Positions 29,430-36,964 of a stretch of DNA of 38,948 nucleotides are shown one piece after another. The translations under genes were made by a program, and so were the position numbers. Each line of letters begins with the position of its first letter. Position 1 is the first letter of the stretch. The DNA lies in NCBI GenBank assembly GCA_015231705.1, contig JADGBC010000016.1, forward strand, positions 1 through 38,948, written 5' to 3'. Source of the DNA: Desulfamplus sp. (lineage in GTDB: Bacteria; Desulfobacterota; Desulfobacteria; Desulfobacterales; Desulfobacteraceae). Below the pieces are notes generated by a model. It made no database searches, was not told the DNA's origin, and saw nothing but the letters and a program-made list of their open reading frames with translations.

Positions 29430-29984
29430 ATGAATATCTCAGAAAATTTGAGGATGCTTGTATATTCATCACTGTTTGCTGCACTTATTGCTGCTGGTGC
29501 TTTTCTTGCCATTCCCATAGGCCCTGTGCCAATAGTCTTGCAGAACATGTTTGTACTTATGGCTCCTCTGCTGCTTGGAACAAAATGGGGCAGTGCAGCA
29601 CTAATACTTTATCTGTTAATGGGAGCATGTGGGTTCCCTGTATTTGCCGGGGGTACCGGTGGTCTTGGGCGAATTTTAGGTCCTACAGGAGGATATTTGC
29701 TTGGATATATTCCTGCAGTATGTATTACTGGATTTATTTCAGTAAAAGCTGGAAAAACTTTTTGGGGAGATGTCATTGCAATGCTGATCGGATCTTTAAT
29801 TGTCTATGCAGCAGGTGTGCCATGGCTGAAAGTTGCTACTGCAATGCCTTGGGAAAAAGCGTTTGCTGTGGGCATATATCCTTTTTTGATAGGAGATATA
29901 CTTAAAATAGTTGCGGCCACTTACTGCGTAAAGCTTTTGAGGCCGATGCTAAAGAACAACGAAGTGAATGTTGCTAATGCATAA
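29430..29984 (+). CDS. bioY: Biotin ECF transporter substrate-binding subunit BioY
   Basis: The product is 184 residues and very hydrophobic, with about six membrane segments. The family signature is the stretch GPVPIVLQNMFVLMAPLLLG (about residues 30-49), followed by GGTGGLGRILGPTGGYLLGY (about 74-93). BioY is the biotin-binding S component of energy-coupling factor importers. AGGATG lies upstream of the ATG. Its 3' end overlaps bioM, and it follows birA, which supports biotin as the substrate. Confidence 0.96.
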   Translation: MNISENLRMLVYSSLFAALIAAGAFLAIPIGPVPIVLQNMFVLMAPLLLGTKWGSAALILYLLMGACGFPVFAGGTGGLGRILGPTGGYLLGYIPAVCITGFISVKAGKTFWGDVIAMLIGSLIVYAAGVPWLKVATAMPWEKAFAVGIYPFLIGDILKIVAATYCVKLLRPMLKNNEVNVANA

Positions 29985-30729
29985 TATTATTGAAATAAAA
30001 CGCCTTTCTCACATTTATAGAGGCACCAACAGAGGAGTAAAAAATATCTCATTTGTTGTTGAGCCAGGAGAATTCATTATAGTTGCCGGACAAAATGGCT
30101 CTGGTAAATCCACTCTCTTCAGACATTTGAATGGACTTCTCGCTCCTACATCTGGAGATGTTTGGATTCGTGGCAAAACTGTCAGCTCAAATCTTGCCTT
30201 TGCTAGGCAGATGGTCGGAATGATTTTTCAGGATGCTGATTGTCAGATTGTTGGACAGACTGTCTTTGAGGATGTATCTTTTGGACCTGAAAATCTCGGG
30301 CTACCTGTCAACGAGATTCAGAAACGGACTATCGATGCTTTAAGGCAACTAGGATTGCTCCATTTGAAAGATCAGAATCCAGCAACCCTTTCAGGTGGGG
30401 AAAAACGCAGGCTTGCTATTGCTGGGGTATTGACCATGAGACCGGAAGTGATCGTGCTGGATGAACCTTTTTCGAACTTGGATTACCCTGGTACAAAGGA
30501 TCTTCTATCTTCCATTGTCTGGCTTCATAATGCTGGCCACACCATTATCCTGTCAACGCATGATATTGAAAAAGCTATCTTCTTTGCATCAAGAGTGATA
30601 ATTATCCACGAAGGTCGTGTTGTAGCAGATGAATGCCCTGAAACCATCATAAAAGATGTTGAAAAATTTGGCATCCGTGAACCATGTGCTTCAAAATTTG
30701 GTGTGGGAATTGTACCATGGAACAAGTAG
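29977..30729 (+). CDS. bioM: Energy-coupling factor ATPase of the biotin transporter
   Basis: The product is 250 residues from the ATG at 29977; another ATG three codons upstream (29968) is equally possible. Both overlap bioY. ATPase motifs, counted from 29968, are Walker A GQNGSGKST (41-49), Q-loop glutamine in FQDAD (88), signature LSGGE (141-145), Walker B VIVLDEP (161-167) and the switch histidine in STHD (198). It belongs to the CbiO/EcfA-like group that powers vitamin uptake with a T and an S component. bioN follows only after a 240-base gap, which is unusual. Confidence 0.94.
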   Translation: MHNIIEIKRLSHIYRGTNRGVKNISFVVEPGEFIIVAGQNGSGKSTLFRHLNGLLAPTSGDVWIRGKTVSSNLAFARQMVGMIFQDADCQIVGQTVFEDVSFGPENLGLPVNEIQKRTIDALRQLGLLHLKDQNPATLSGGEKRRLAIAGVLTMRPEVIVLDEPFSNLDYPGTKDLLSSIVWLHNAGHTIILSTHDIEKAIFFASRVIIIHEGRVVADECPETIIKDVEKFGIREPCASKFGVGIVPWNK

Positions 30730-30763
30730 ATTAAAAGCAAATAGGGACATGCTTCATTTAACG

Positions 30764-30838
30764 GTTTACACTTTCTTTAACCTCATTCCCATTTTTAGGG
30801 GATTTTTCCAAAAAGAGTGTAAACTACTTTTGAGGTTA
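30764..30838 (+). repeat. Interleaved inverted repeats between bioM and bioN
   Basis: Arm A (30764-30778, GTTTACACTTTCTTT) is complementary at 14 of 15 positions, counting a G-T wobble, to A' (30810-30824). Arm B TAACCTCA (30778-30785) is perfectly complementary to B' TGAGGTTA (30831-30838). The order is A-B-A'-B', so the two stems cross. They can form a pseudoknot or two alternative folds. Arms of this style also occur at ends of some insertion sequences, so a decayed mobile-element remnant is possible. No transposase coding sequence is visible. Confidence 0.6.
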
Positions 30839-30912
30839 TATGAAGGATTTCCAAATAGGCTACCCAAAAGGGATAGGGGGGCTACATCAGACTAAACAGG
30901 TATGGTCGTTTT

Positions 30913-30942
30913 TTGACAGCTCCTAATTATTAAAATAAGAAT
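30913..30942 (+). promoter_or_regulatory. Possible promoter for bioN
   Basis: A perfect TTGACA (30913-30918) is followed after 18 bases by AAGAAT (30937-30942), a moderate -10 box, about 28 bases before the bioN ATG. It would allow the T component to be expressed apart from bioM, from which it is separated by a repeat-rich gap. Confidence 0.35.
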
Positions 30943-30969
30943 ATATTGTCACTGCAAAATAGATAAATT

Positions 30970-31794
30970 ATGGCAAAAGCAACTCAATTTTCATACAGGC
31001 CAGGCAATTTTGTCCTCTATAAGTTAGATGTCAGATGTAAAATTATCTGTATATGTCTGCTAAGCATTATGATGACCATGGCTAATTTTTCACACCTTTC
31101 ATTGATAAGTGCTATTCTTCTATGGCTTCTTTACCGTTCTGGTATAAATTTCTGCGTTCTCATCTGGGAACTTAAATACTTTTTTCTCATTCTGTTATTT
31201 GTTTTTACTATAAGGTCACTCGTTACCCCGGGTGAGCCTATACCTATATTAAAAATTTTGGGGATAGATTTTTTTGAGAAAACGAACATTGGAATGGTAA
31301 ATCATATAACTATAACAATAGAGGGAGTTATTGATGGAGGTAAAGTTGCCTGGAGGTTTCTTGTAATAATGATTATGGGACTTCTTTTTTCATGTTCGAC
31401 TCAGACTTCATCGCTCAAGGTTGCTGTAGCATGGTTTCTTAAGCCTTTTCCATTAATACCTGAAAAAAGAGTCGGAGTTATGGTTAGTCTCTTTGTCCGT
31501 TTCTTGCCTTTGATACTTGAAAAAGCACATGAGGTATCCGATGCACAGAAGTCAAGATGTGCCCATCTTCAGAAAAATCCTGTAAAGAGAATTAAAAATA
31601 TAACCATCCCATTGCTTACAAAGGTCTTTAGCTGTGCTGATACTCTTGCTATTGCCATGGCCTCCAGATGCTATAATGAGGATAGAACAGAACAGAAAAT
31701 TTTGAAATCAGGATATGAATTCTATTTTTATGCAGGTACAGTTGCTCTTTATGCATTTATTCTATTTTACAGAGCTCCATTGTTTCTCCATTGA
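30970..31794 (+). CDS. bioN: Energy-coupling factor transmembrane protein of the biotin transporter
   Basis: The product is 274 residues with about five hydrophobic segments and the CbiQ/EcfT layout. N-terminal KLDVRCKIIC is followed by two coupling-helix motifs, SDAQKSRCAH (about residues 194-203) and AMASRCYN (about 231-238). These replace the more usual A-R-G endings of this family by S-R-C. T components link the ATPases to the S component BioY. The 3' end overlaps the convergent S4-domain gene by 38 bases. Naming rests on the bioY-bioM context. Confidence 0.88.
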   Translation: MAKATQFSYRPGNFVLYKLDVRCKIICICLLSIMMTMANFSHLSLISAILLWLLYRSGINFCVLIWELKYFFLILLFVFTIRSLVTPGEPIPILKILGIDFFEKTNIGMVNHITITIEGVIDGGKVAWRFLVIMIMGLLFSCSTQTSSLKVAVAWFLKPFPLIPEKRVGVMVSLFVRFLPLILEKAHEVSDAQKSRCAHLQKNPVKRIKNITIPLLTKVFSCADTLAIAMASRCYNEDRTEQKILKSGYEFYFYAGTVALYAFILFYRAPLFLH

Positions 31795-32062
31795 ATTCAA
31801 CAATATCCCCTGCAAAAATTTTCTTTCTCTTTCTCTTTTCAATAAAGCCATTGACAAGTACCATACCGTTTTTAATGGCATGTTTCGCCTCTCCTCCACT
31901 TAAGACAAGGTTTTCAAATTTCAGAATTTTACATAGCTCAACGGGCTCTTGTTCAATGCTCACCAATCGATGAACTACTGACTTCATATCGGGGCATATT
32001 GGAGATAATATTCTATGCTCTAATCTTTTTTCGGTTGTTTTTTTTTCCATTATGGCATCCAC
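31757..32062 (-). CDS. Small S4-domain RNA-binding protein (YbcJ-like)
   Basis: The product is 101 residues. The C-terminal 60 residues are an S4 domain: VELCKILKFENLVLSGGEAK, then NGMVLVNGFIEKRKRKKIFAGDIVEF. This resembles the YbcJ family of small ribosome- or RNA-associated proteins. The N-terminal 35 residues are not recognisable. An internal ATG (residue 5) could be the true start. The gene is convergent with and overlaps bioN by 38 bases, and is divergent from the YciO-type gene. The precise RNA target is unknown. Confidence 0.8.
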   Translation of the reverse strand: MDAIMEKKTTEKRLEHRILSPICPDMKSVVHRLVSIEQEPVELCKILKFENLVLSGGEAKHAIKNGMVLVNGFIEKRKRKKIFAGDIVEFNGETMELCKIE

Positions 32063-32336
32063 TCTTGTTTAGTTTGATGTGAAAACCCTGGTCCTCTGGG
32101 CTAGGTTATTTAGTCTATTCTTGAATTCAGTTTATTAGCATTCCTTAATTTTTTAACTGTCGCACCTCGTCAAGGGAAGTTCAAGTTGATTTTATGTTCA
32201 TTAAATTGTATATGTTATCGTCGTAAAAAAGTCCTGTTCATATTACTATTTTATTGAAAATATATAGCAGAAGAGAAAATAGTTAGTAGAACTGTGTGTA
32301 ATCGTACTAAAAAATATTGAAAGCGAATGTAGTGAC
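32063..32336. other. Divergent intergenic region between the S4-domain gene and the YciO-type gene
   Basis: This is 274 AT-rich bases with no credible ORF. For the plus strand, TTGATT (32186-32191), a 17-base spacer and TATATG (32209-32214) form a weak promoter candidate. No clear repeat or terminator is visible. Confidence 0.35.
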
Positions 32337-32945
32337 ATGCTATTGACTGTAAACTCGCATAACCCACAGCCCAGGCTGATTTCAAAAGTAGTTGAGTTGC
32401 TCAAAGATGGATGTGTTATTGCCTATCCAACCGATACTTTTTATGGAATAGGTTGTGATATTATGAACAAGAAGGCCATAGAACGCGTCTATCAGTTGAA
32501 GAACAGAGATAAAAATGAGCCGTTCAGTTTTATATGTTCTGACCTCAAGCATATCAGTGAGTATGCAAAGGTCTCAAATTTTGCATACAGGAATATGAAA
32601 CGGGTTCTTCCTGGCCCCTTTACTCTGATACTTCCAGGATCAAAAATGGTACCCAAAATAATGCTTACTAAACGTAAGACAGCAGGTATAAGGGTTCCTG
32701 ACAATAATATAGTCCTGGCTATTGCAAGAGAGCTTGGGCATCCTGTTTTATCCACCAGTGCAAGTGATTCCAACGGTGCTGTTTTTAGTGACCCCTCTCT
32801 TATACATGACCATTTTGCAACTCTGCTTGATGCGGTGATTGATGGAGGGGCTGTCCCCAATGTGGCTTCAAGTGTAGTTTCACTAATTGATGACGTACCT
32901 GAAATAATCCGCTACGGTGCCGGAGATGTGAGCGTTTTTGAATAG
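32337..32945 (+). CDS. YciO/Sua5/YrdC family protein, probable L-threonylcarbamoyladenylate synthase-type enzyme
   Basis: The product is 202 residues. The N-terminal block NPQPRLISKVVELLKDGCVI followed by AYPTDTFYGIGCD matches the YciO branch of the YrdC superfamily. KNRDKNEPFSF supplies the substrate-binding lysine and arginine region, and GIRVPDN and HPVLSTSAS are also present. TsaC/Sua5 enzymes make threonylcarbamoyl-AMP for tRNA t6A; YciO members are close relatives whose role is less certain. There is no C-terminal Sua5 domain. The 3' end overlaps sppA on the other strand by 63 bases. Confidence 0.88.
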   Translation: MLLTVNSHNPQPRLISKVVELLKDGCVIAYPTDTFYGIGCDIMNKKAIERVYQLKNRDKNEPFSFICSDLKHISEYAKVSNFAYRNMKRVLPGPFTLILPGSKMVPKIMLTKRKTAGIRVPDNNIVLAIARELGHPVLSTSASDSNGAVFSDPSLIHDHFATLLDAVIDGGAVPNVASSVVSLIDDVPEIIRYGAGDVSVFE

Positions 32946-33791
32946 GGATGTGATAATCTTCCTGAAAAATTCAGTTTTGTCCTCTTCTGGATAGACGATC
33001 TTTATTTTGCCCTCAATTCCGGCCAGTTCTCCGGCCAGTTCAATAGCATCATCAAGGTTGCCAAGTTTGTCCACAAGGTTAAGAGATAATGCAGATTCTC
33101 CTGTATATATACGTCCATCCGCAAGTTTTGACATGGTTTCTATGTCAATATTTCTTCCCTGGGCAGCATCTCTGACAAACTGCATATGAATTTCGTTGAC
33201 TACATTTTGAAGCAGTTTTCGTTCGTTATCCTTTATATCTCTCATTGGTGATCCCATATCTTTGAATTCCCCACTTTTGATCACCACCGGGATAAGGCCT
33301 ATTTTTTGAACAATCTCCTGAAAATTGGCATACTCCATTATTACGCCAATGCTTCCTGTAATTGTGCCCGGGTTTGCTACAATACTGTCACACGATGCTG
33401 CTGCATAATATCCGCCGGATGCCGCTACAGAACCCATTGAGGCAACAACTGTCTTTGTCTTTCTGGTTTTCATGATTTCCCGATATATTTCCTGAGATGG
33501 ACCTACCCCTCCGCCAGGAGAATCTATTCTTATGACAATAGCTTTGATCGAACTTCTTTCCCTGAAAATTTTTATATTTTCAATAGTCTCTTTTGAAGAG
33601 AGGATCGGGCCGGTCATCTCAATTATTCCAACATTGGCATCTGTGCTAATGTCCAAGGCATTAAAATTTGATTTCATCAGTGTTGTACTACCTGCTATCA
33701 GTACTACCAGAAATAGCATGAATAGAGCAGAGATAGTACTCATAATCAGTGTAAAAAAAAGGAACGGGTGTCTCCTTGAAAACATAATCAA
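32883..33791 (-). CDS. sppA: Signal peptide peptidase SppA, short single-domain form
   Basis: The product is 302 residues from a TTG at 33791, 5 bases after AGGA, or 300 residues from the ATG at 33785. An N-terminal membrane anchor (about residues 10-34) is followed by the ClpP-fold protease domain with RIDSPGGGVGPSQEIY and the nucleophile serine in GSVAASGGYYAA (about 130). The catalytic lysine is probably that in VVIKSGEFKDMGSP. It cleaves leftover signal peptides in the membrane. An intrinsic terminator of the upstream transcription unit lies just before it, so it should have its own promoter. Confidence 0.93.
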   Translation of the reverse strand: MIMFSRRHPFLFFTLIMSTISALFMLFLVVLIAGSTTLMKSNFNALDISTDANVGIIEMTGPILSSKETIENIKIFRERSSIKAIVIRIDSPGGGVGPSQEIYREIMKTRKTKTVVASMGSVAASGGYYAAASCDSIVANPGTITGSIGVIMEYANFQEIVQKIGLIPVVIKSGEFKDMGSPMRDIKDNERKLLQNVVNEIHMQFVRDAAQGRNIDIETMSKLADGRIYTGESALSLNLVDKLGNLDDAIELAGELAGIEGKIKIVYPEEDKTEFFRKIITSLFKNAHISGTVADYFRYVIN

Positions 33792-33820
33792 TATTGTCCT
33801 GTATAAAAAATGTTAACTTA

Positions 33821-33858
33821 TAAAAAAAGCCGGATGCAGAGTCTCCTCTGTACCCGGC
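33821..33858 (-). terminator. Intrinsic terminator of leftward transcription from rpsA
   Basis: On the minus strand, a 13-bp stem (33858-33846 with 33841-33829) has one A-C mismatch, a four-base loop and an outer GCCGG/CCGGC clamp. It is followed at once by seven T (33828-33822). On the plus strand the same hairpin has no U-tract. It lies about 230 bases beyond the rpsA stop and 30 bases before the sppA start. Confidence 0.88.
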
Positions 33859-33938
33859 CCTACAATTTAGTATTAAACGGGCATGTCTATATTTCACCCA
33901 CCCCGAATTATGAAAACCATAAACCCATTTTCATGGTA

Positions 33939-34063
33939 AACAACCCACATTGAGCACTCTATATATAACTACTTGAAATAATTGAATTGTAATTTTTGGT
34001 TAAAATTAACCACTTATAATAAAATCAATAGGTTATATCGTTTGCTGCTCAATGTAGGAACAA
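33939..34063. mobile_element. Candidate 115-bp miniature inverted-repeat element with AACAA flanking repeats
   Basis: CCCACATTGAGCA (33944-33956) is inverted at TGCTCAATGTAGG (34046-34058), matching at 12 of 13 positions. Both ends are flanked by the direct repeat AACAA (33939-33943 and 34059-34063), as expected for a target duplication. The interior is AT-rich, codes for nothing and holds the palindrome GGTTAAAATTAACC (33998-34011). The remainder of the rpsA-sppA gap (33859-33938) has an ATGAAAA/TTTTCAT repeat. It could instead be a structured RNA in the rpsA 3' untranslated region. Confidence 0.45.
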
Positions 34064-34090
34064 GACTATTATTTTCTGGTTAAAATCAGA

Positions 34091-35887
34091 TTACTTATCT
34101 TCTGCTTTTGCAGCTTCCTCAAGGTTATCCCTGAGTAATTCACCAAAAGATGATGTGGCAGGTTTAACATTTTTAACGAAATCCTGTATGTGATCCTGCT
34201 CTTCTTCTACTTCAAGACGTTTGATGGACAGTCCGATGCGTCTTTCATCGCTGTTTATATTCATTACTCTGGCTGTAATGGCTTCACCAGTCTTGAACTG
34301 ATCTACAGGGGTTTTGATCTTCTCTTTGCTGATTTCAGAGACATGTACAAGACCTTCTATACCCTCTTCAAGCTCTACAAATACGCCAAAGTCTGTGACA
34401 TTGGTGATCATTCCTGAGATTTCAGTACCTACTCTATAACGCTGTCCAACCGTTTCCCATGGGTCGGGCTGGGTCTGTTTGATGCCAAGTGAAAAGCGCT
34501 CACTTGCTTTATCAATATCAAGTACAACCGCTTGAATAATGTCGTTCTTTTTATAAACCTCGGAAGGGTGTTTGATACGTTTTGTCCACGATATATCAGA
34601 AATGTGAACCAGACCATCAATATCATCATCAATTCCAATGAAAAGACCAAAATCAGTTATGTTTTTGATTTTACCCTCAATTACCGTTCCCACAGGGTAT
34701 TTTTCGCTGATAACTTCCCATGGATTTTCTACAGTCTGTTTAATACCAAGAGAGATTCTGCGGTTGTCTGGTTTGAGGTCAAGTACAACAGCTTCAACCT
34801 CTTCACCTACTGACACCATCTTGGATGGGTGACGAACTTTTCTTGTCCAGGACATTTCAGAAACATGAATGAGGCCTTCAACACCCTCTTCAAGTTCCAC
34901 AAATGCACCATAGTCTGTAAGGCTTACAACCTTGCCTTTTACTTTTGATCCAACAGGATATTTGCTCTGGGCAGTTGTCCACGGATCTGGAGTAAGCTGT
35001 TTCATGCCAAGAGAAACTCTCTCTTTTTCAAAGTCAAAAGAGAGTATTTTAACCTTGATTTTGTCGCCAACAGAGAAAAGTTCTGAAGGATGTTTTACTC
35101 TGCCCCAGGATATATCTGTAATATGGAGAAGGCCGTCAACACCGCCAAGATCTACAAAAATACCATATTCAGTAATATTTTTGACAACACCCATCATTAC
35201 TTTGTCATTTTCAATGGAGTCAAGAGTTTCGGTTCTGGCCTGTTCACGCTGATTCTCAAGGATAATGCGTCTGGACAGGACTATATTGCTTCTTTTTCTG
35301 TTGTATTTGAGAACTTTGAATGTGTAGGTCTGGCCTACCATCTCATCCATGTTGCGTATGGGGCGAAGATCTGCCTGGGATCCAGGCAAAAATGCAGGAA
35401 GTCCAATGTCAACAGAGAAACCACCTTTTACGCGGCTTGTAATTACTCCCTCAATTATGCCATCTGATTCATATATATCCTTAATTGCATCCCAGACCTT
35501 TACCTTGGCAGCTTTTTCTTTGGATAGAATTACAGTCTCTTCTTCCTCATCCCACACCTCAACCATAACTTCAACTTCGTCATTAAGGTTGACATTTACA
35601 TTGCCCTGCTCGTCCCTGAATTCATGAATTGCGATCTGCCCTTCAGATTTGTAGCCTACATCGACAAGTACGTGATCCCGATCCACAGCAATAATGATTC
35701 CGGTTACAACCTGTCCTTCTTCAAAGCGTTTAAAGCTTTCTTCATAAATACCCATCAATTCATCCATTGTCTCTTCGCCTGTCAGTACAGGTTCGGATTT
35801 CTGGCTCTCTTTCACTTCTTCGGCAGTCTCAATTTCTTCAGTGTTCATGTTGTTGTTCTCGTTAGTTTCAGCAATGTTGTTATTCAT
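34091..35887 (-). CDS. rpsA: 30S ribosomal protein S1
   Basis: The product is 598 residues from the ATG at 35887, behind AGGGAGA. An upstream in-frame start would add 22 atypical residues and cross the leader structure. An acidic N-terminal tail of about 50 residues precedes six S1 (OB) domains. These begin near EGQVVTGIIIAV, DGIIEGVITSRV, MMGVVKNITEYGIFVD, GSKVKGKVVSLTDYGAFVE, GTVIEGKIKNITDFGLFIG and GTEISGMITNVTDFGVFVE. S1 delivers structured mRNAs to the 30S subunit. The upstream gene is cmk, an arrangement found in many proteobacteria. Confidence 0.98.
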   Translation of the reverse strand: MNNNIAETNENNNMNTEEIETAEEVKESQKSEPVLTGEETMDELMGIYEESFKRFEEGQVVTGIIIAVDRDHVLVDVGYKSEGQIAIHEFRDEQGNVNVNLNDEVEVMVEVWDEEEETVILSKEKAAKVKVWDAIKDIYESDGIIEGVITSRVKGGFSVDIGLPAFLPGSQADLRPIRNMDEMVGQTYTFKVLKYNRKRSNIVLSRRIILENQREQARTETLDSIENDKVMMGVVKNITEYGIFVDLGGVDGLLHITDISWGRVKHPSELFSVGDKIKVKILSFDFEKERVSLGMKQLTPDPWTTAQSKYPVGSKVKGKVVSLTDYGAFVELEEGVEGLIHVSEMSWTRKVRHPSKMVSVGEEVEAVVLDLKPDNRRISLGIKQTVENPWEVISEKYPVGTVIEGKIKNITDFGLFIGIDDDIDGLVHISDISWTKRIKHPSEVYKKNDIIQAVVLDIDKASERFSLGIKQTQPDPWETVGQRYRVGTEISGMITNVTDFGVFVELEEGIEGLVHVSEISKEKIKTPVDQFKTGEAITARVMNINSDERRIGLSIKRLEVEEEQDHIQDFVKNVKPATSSFGELLRDNLEEAAKAEDK

Positions 35888-35895
35888 TAATATTA

Positions 35896-35960
35896 TTCTC
35901 CCTAAACAGTATTTTATACCCTTATCAGCAATATGGACAAATCTTATCGCCAATACTGTT
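35896..35960 (-). promoter_or_regulatory. Stem-loop leader of rpsA
   Basis: On the minus strand AACAGTATT (35960-35952) pairs perfectly with AATACTGTT (35913-35905), enclosing 38 bases. AGGGAGA, the ribosome binding site, follows directly. Inside the loop GATAAG occurs twice (complements at 35943-35948 and 35921-35926), 22 bases apart. A TATACT box lies just upstream. S1 is known to repress its own translation in enterobacteria through leader hairpins, so an equivalent role is plausible. Confidence 0.5.
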
Positions 35961-36046
35961 AAGAGTATAATTTATTACATATACCAGAAGGGAAAATGGA
36001 AAACAATCAAAAATCAACAAAAAATAAAAAAAATATGGAAAAAAAA

Positions 36047-36745
36047 TTATCTTGCGGTGATATAGGAAAGTATCTTGTCAACAACTTCATCAGGAGCAAG
36101 ATCTGTTGAGTCGATCATAATAGCATCGTCAGCCGGTTTGAGCGGAGCCTCTTCTCTTGATGAATCATTCTGGTCTCGTTTTGATATTGCCTCTTCAACC
36201 TCGGCAAGAGTCTGTGTGTGGCCTGCATCACTCTGTTGCAAGATATCTGCGTTATTATTTTGGCTGTATCTTCTGATTGCCCTGATTTTTAGATCTGCAA
36301 AAAGAAAGAACTTATGGTCAGCATCCGGAAATACAACAGTTCCCATATCCCTGCCTTCAAAGACAGCATCACTGTTTCGGGCAATCTCCCTTTGAAAACC
36401 CAAAAGAGCATGACGTACCAGAGTTTTTGCAGATACATCAGAGGATAGTTTGGTTATTTCTGGGGTTCTTATATAATCTGTAATATCTTGTCCAGAGCTG
36501 AAAAGCCGGGGCGTTCCGCCTGTTTGAAGTTTAAGATCAAATGAAAGTGATGAAAGAAGTGCTGAAAGCTCTTCATCATCTTGCCAGTTCACGCTGCATC
36601 GGCAAACTTCGTAAGCCACTGCACGGTACAGAGAACCAGTATCCACATAGACACAGCCTAAACGGGAGGAAAGCTCTTTGCTCACAGTTGTTTTACCAGC
36701 ACCGGCAGGCCCGTCAATTGTAATTATTTTTGTTTTGCTTTTCAT
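36047..36745 (-). CDS. cmk: Cytidylate kinase
   Basis: The product is 232 residues. The P-loop is IDGPAGAGKTT (about residues 10-20), followed by DTGSLYRAVAYE. EGRDMGTVVFPDADHKFFL is the conserved (d)CMP-site region, and the C-terminal SKRDQNDSSREEAPLKPADDAIMIDST is typical. It phosphorylates CMP and dCMP for nucleotide salvage and mRNA turnover. Its start (ATG) has no strong ribosome binding site. It lies between hisC and rpsA on the same strand. Confidence 0.97.
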   Translation of the reverse strand: MKSKTKIITIDGPAGAGKTTVSKELSSRLGCVYVDTGSLYRAVAYEVCRCSVNWQDDEELSALLSSLSFDLKLQTGGTPRLFSSGQDITDYIRTPEITKLSSDVSAKTLVRHALLGFQREIARNSDAVFEGRDMGTVVFPDADHKFFLFADLKIRAIRRYSQNNNADILQQSDAGHTQTLAEVEEAISKRDQNDSSREEAPLKPADDAIMIDSTDLAPDEVVDKILSYITAR

Positions 36746-36782
36746 TACCTGCTATAAATGCTCCTTGTGTAGCTATGTTGTC

Positions 36783-36821
36783 GCCATATTTTGACCAGTT
36801 TGTTGCCATATTCTGACCAGT
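36783..36821. repeat. Two 17-base direct repeats upstream of cmk
   Basis: GCCATATTTTGACCAGT (36783-36799) and GCCATATTCTGACCAGT (36805-36821) differ by one base and are spaced 22 bases apart, about two helical turns. They lie 38 bases before the cmk start. A regulator-binding pair is possible, as is a simple tandem duplication. Next to them TGAAAA (36830-36835) and TTTTCA (36843-36848) form a weak inverted repeat. Confidence 0.6.
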
Positions 36822-36913
36822 CAGAATTATGAAAAAAATATATTTTCACGGTCAACGTGCTTGTTTGAAGATTTTCCATGCAACAGATTCTGTTTCTGTT
36901 TGACGAGTTGATA

Positions 36914-36964
36914 TCAAACAGGCTGTTAGTCAAACAAGTTGTTAGATCAAACAGGCTGTTCAAG
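36914..36964. repeat. Three tandem copies of a 16-17-base unit formed from the 3' end of hisC
   Basis: The units are TCAAACAGGCTGTTAG (36914-36929), TCAAACAAGTTGTTAGA (36930-36946) and TCAAACAGGCTGTTCAAG (36947-36964). The third is the last part of hisC, including its stop codon, so the two others look like downstream duplications of the gene end. CTGTTTGA (36897-36904) inverts the unit start TCAAACAG (36914-36921) and gives a hairpin. Confidence 0.75.

Noticed and set aside
30656-30895. 79-codon plus-strand frame spanning the end of bioM and the bioM-bioN gap
   Set aside because: It starts inside bioM out of frame, runs through the inverted repeats and shows no recognisable protein features.
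33688-33897. 69-codon minus-strand frame over the terminator before sppA
   Set aside because: It would be translated through a strong terminator hairpin and overlaps sppA in another frame.
36746-36964. CRISPR-like array
   Set aside because: There are only two or three short, unequal repeats with no constant spacers and no cas genes nearby.
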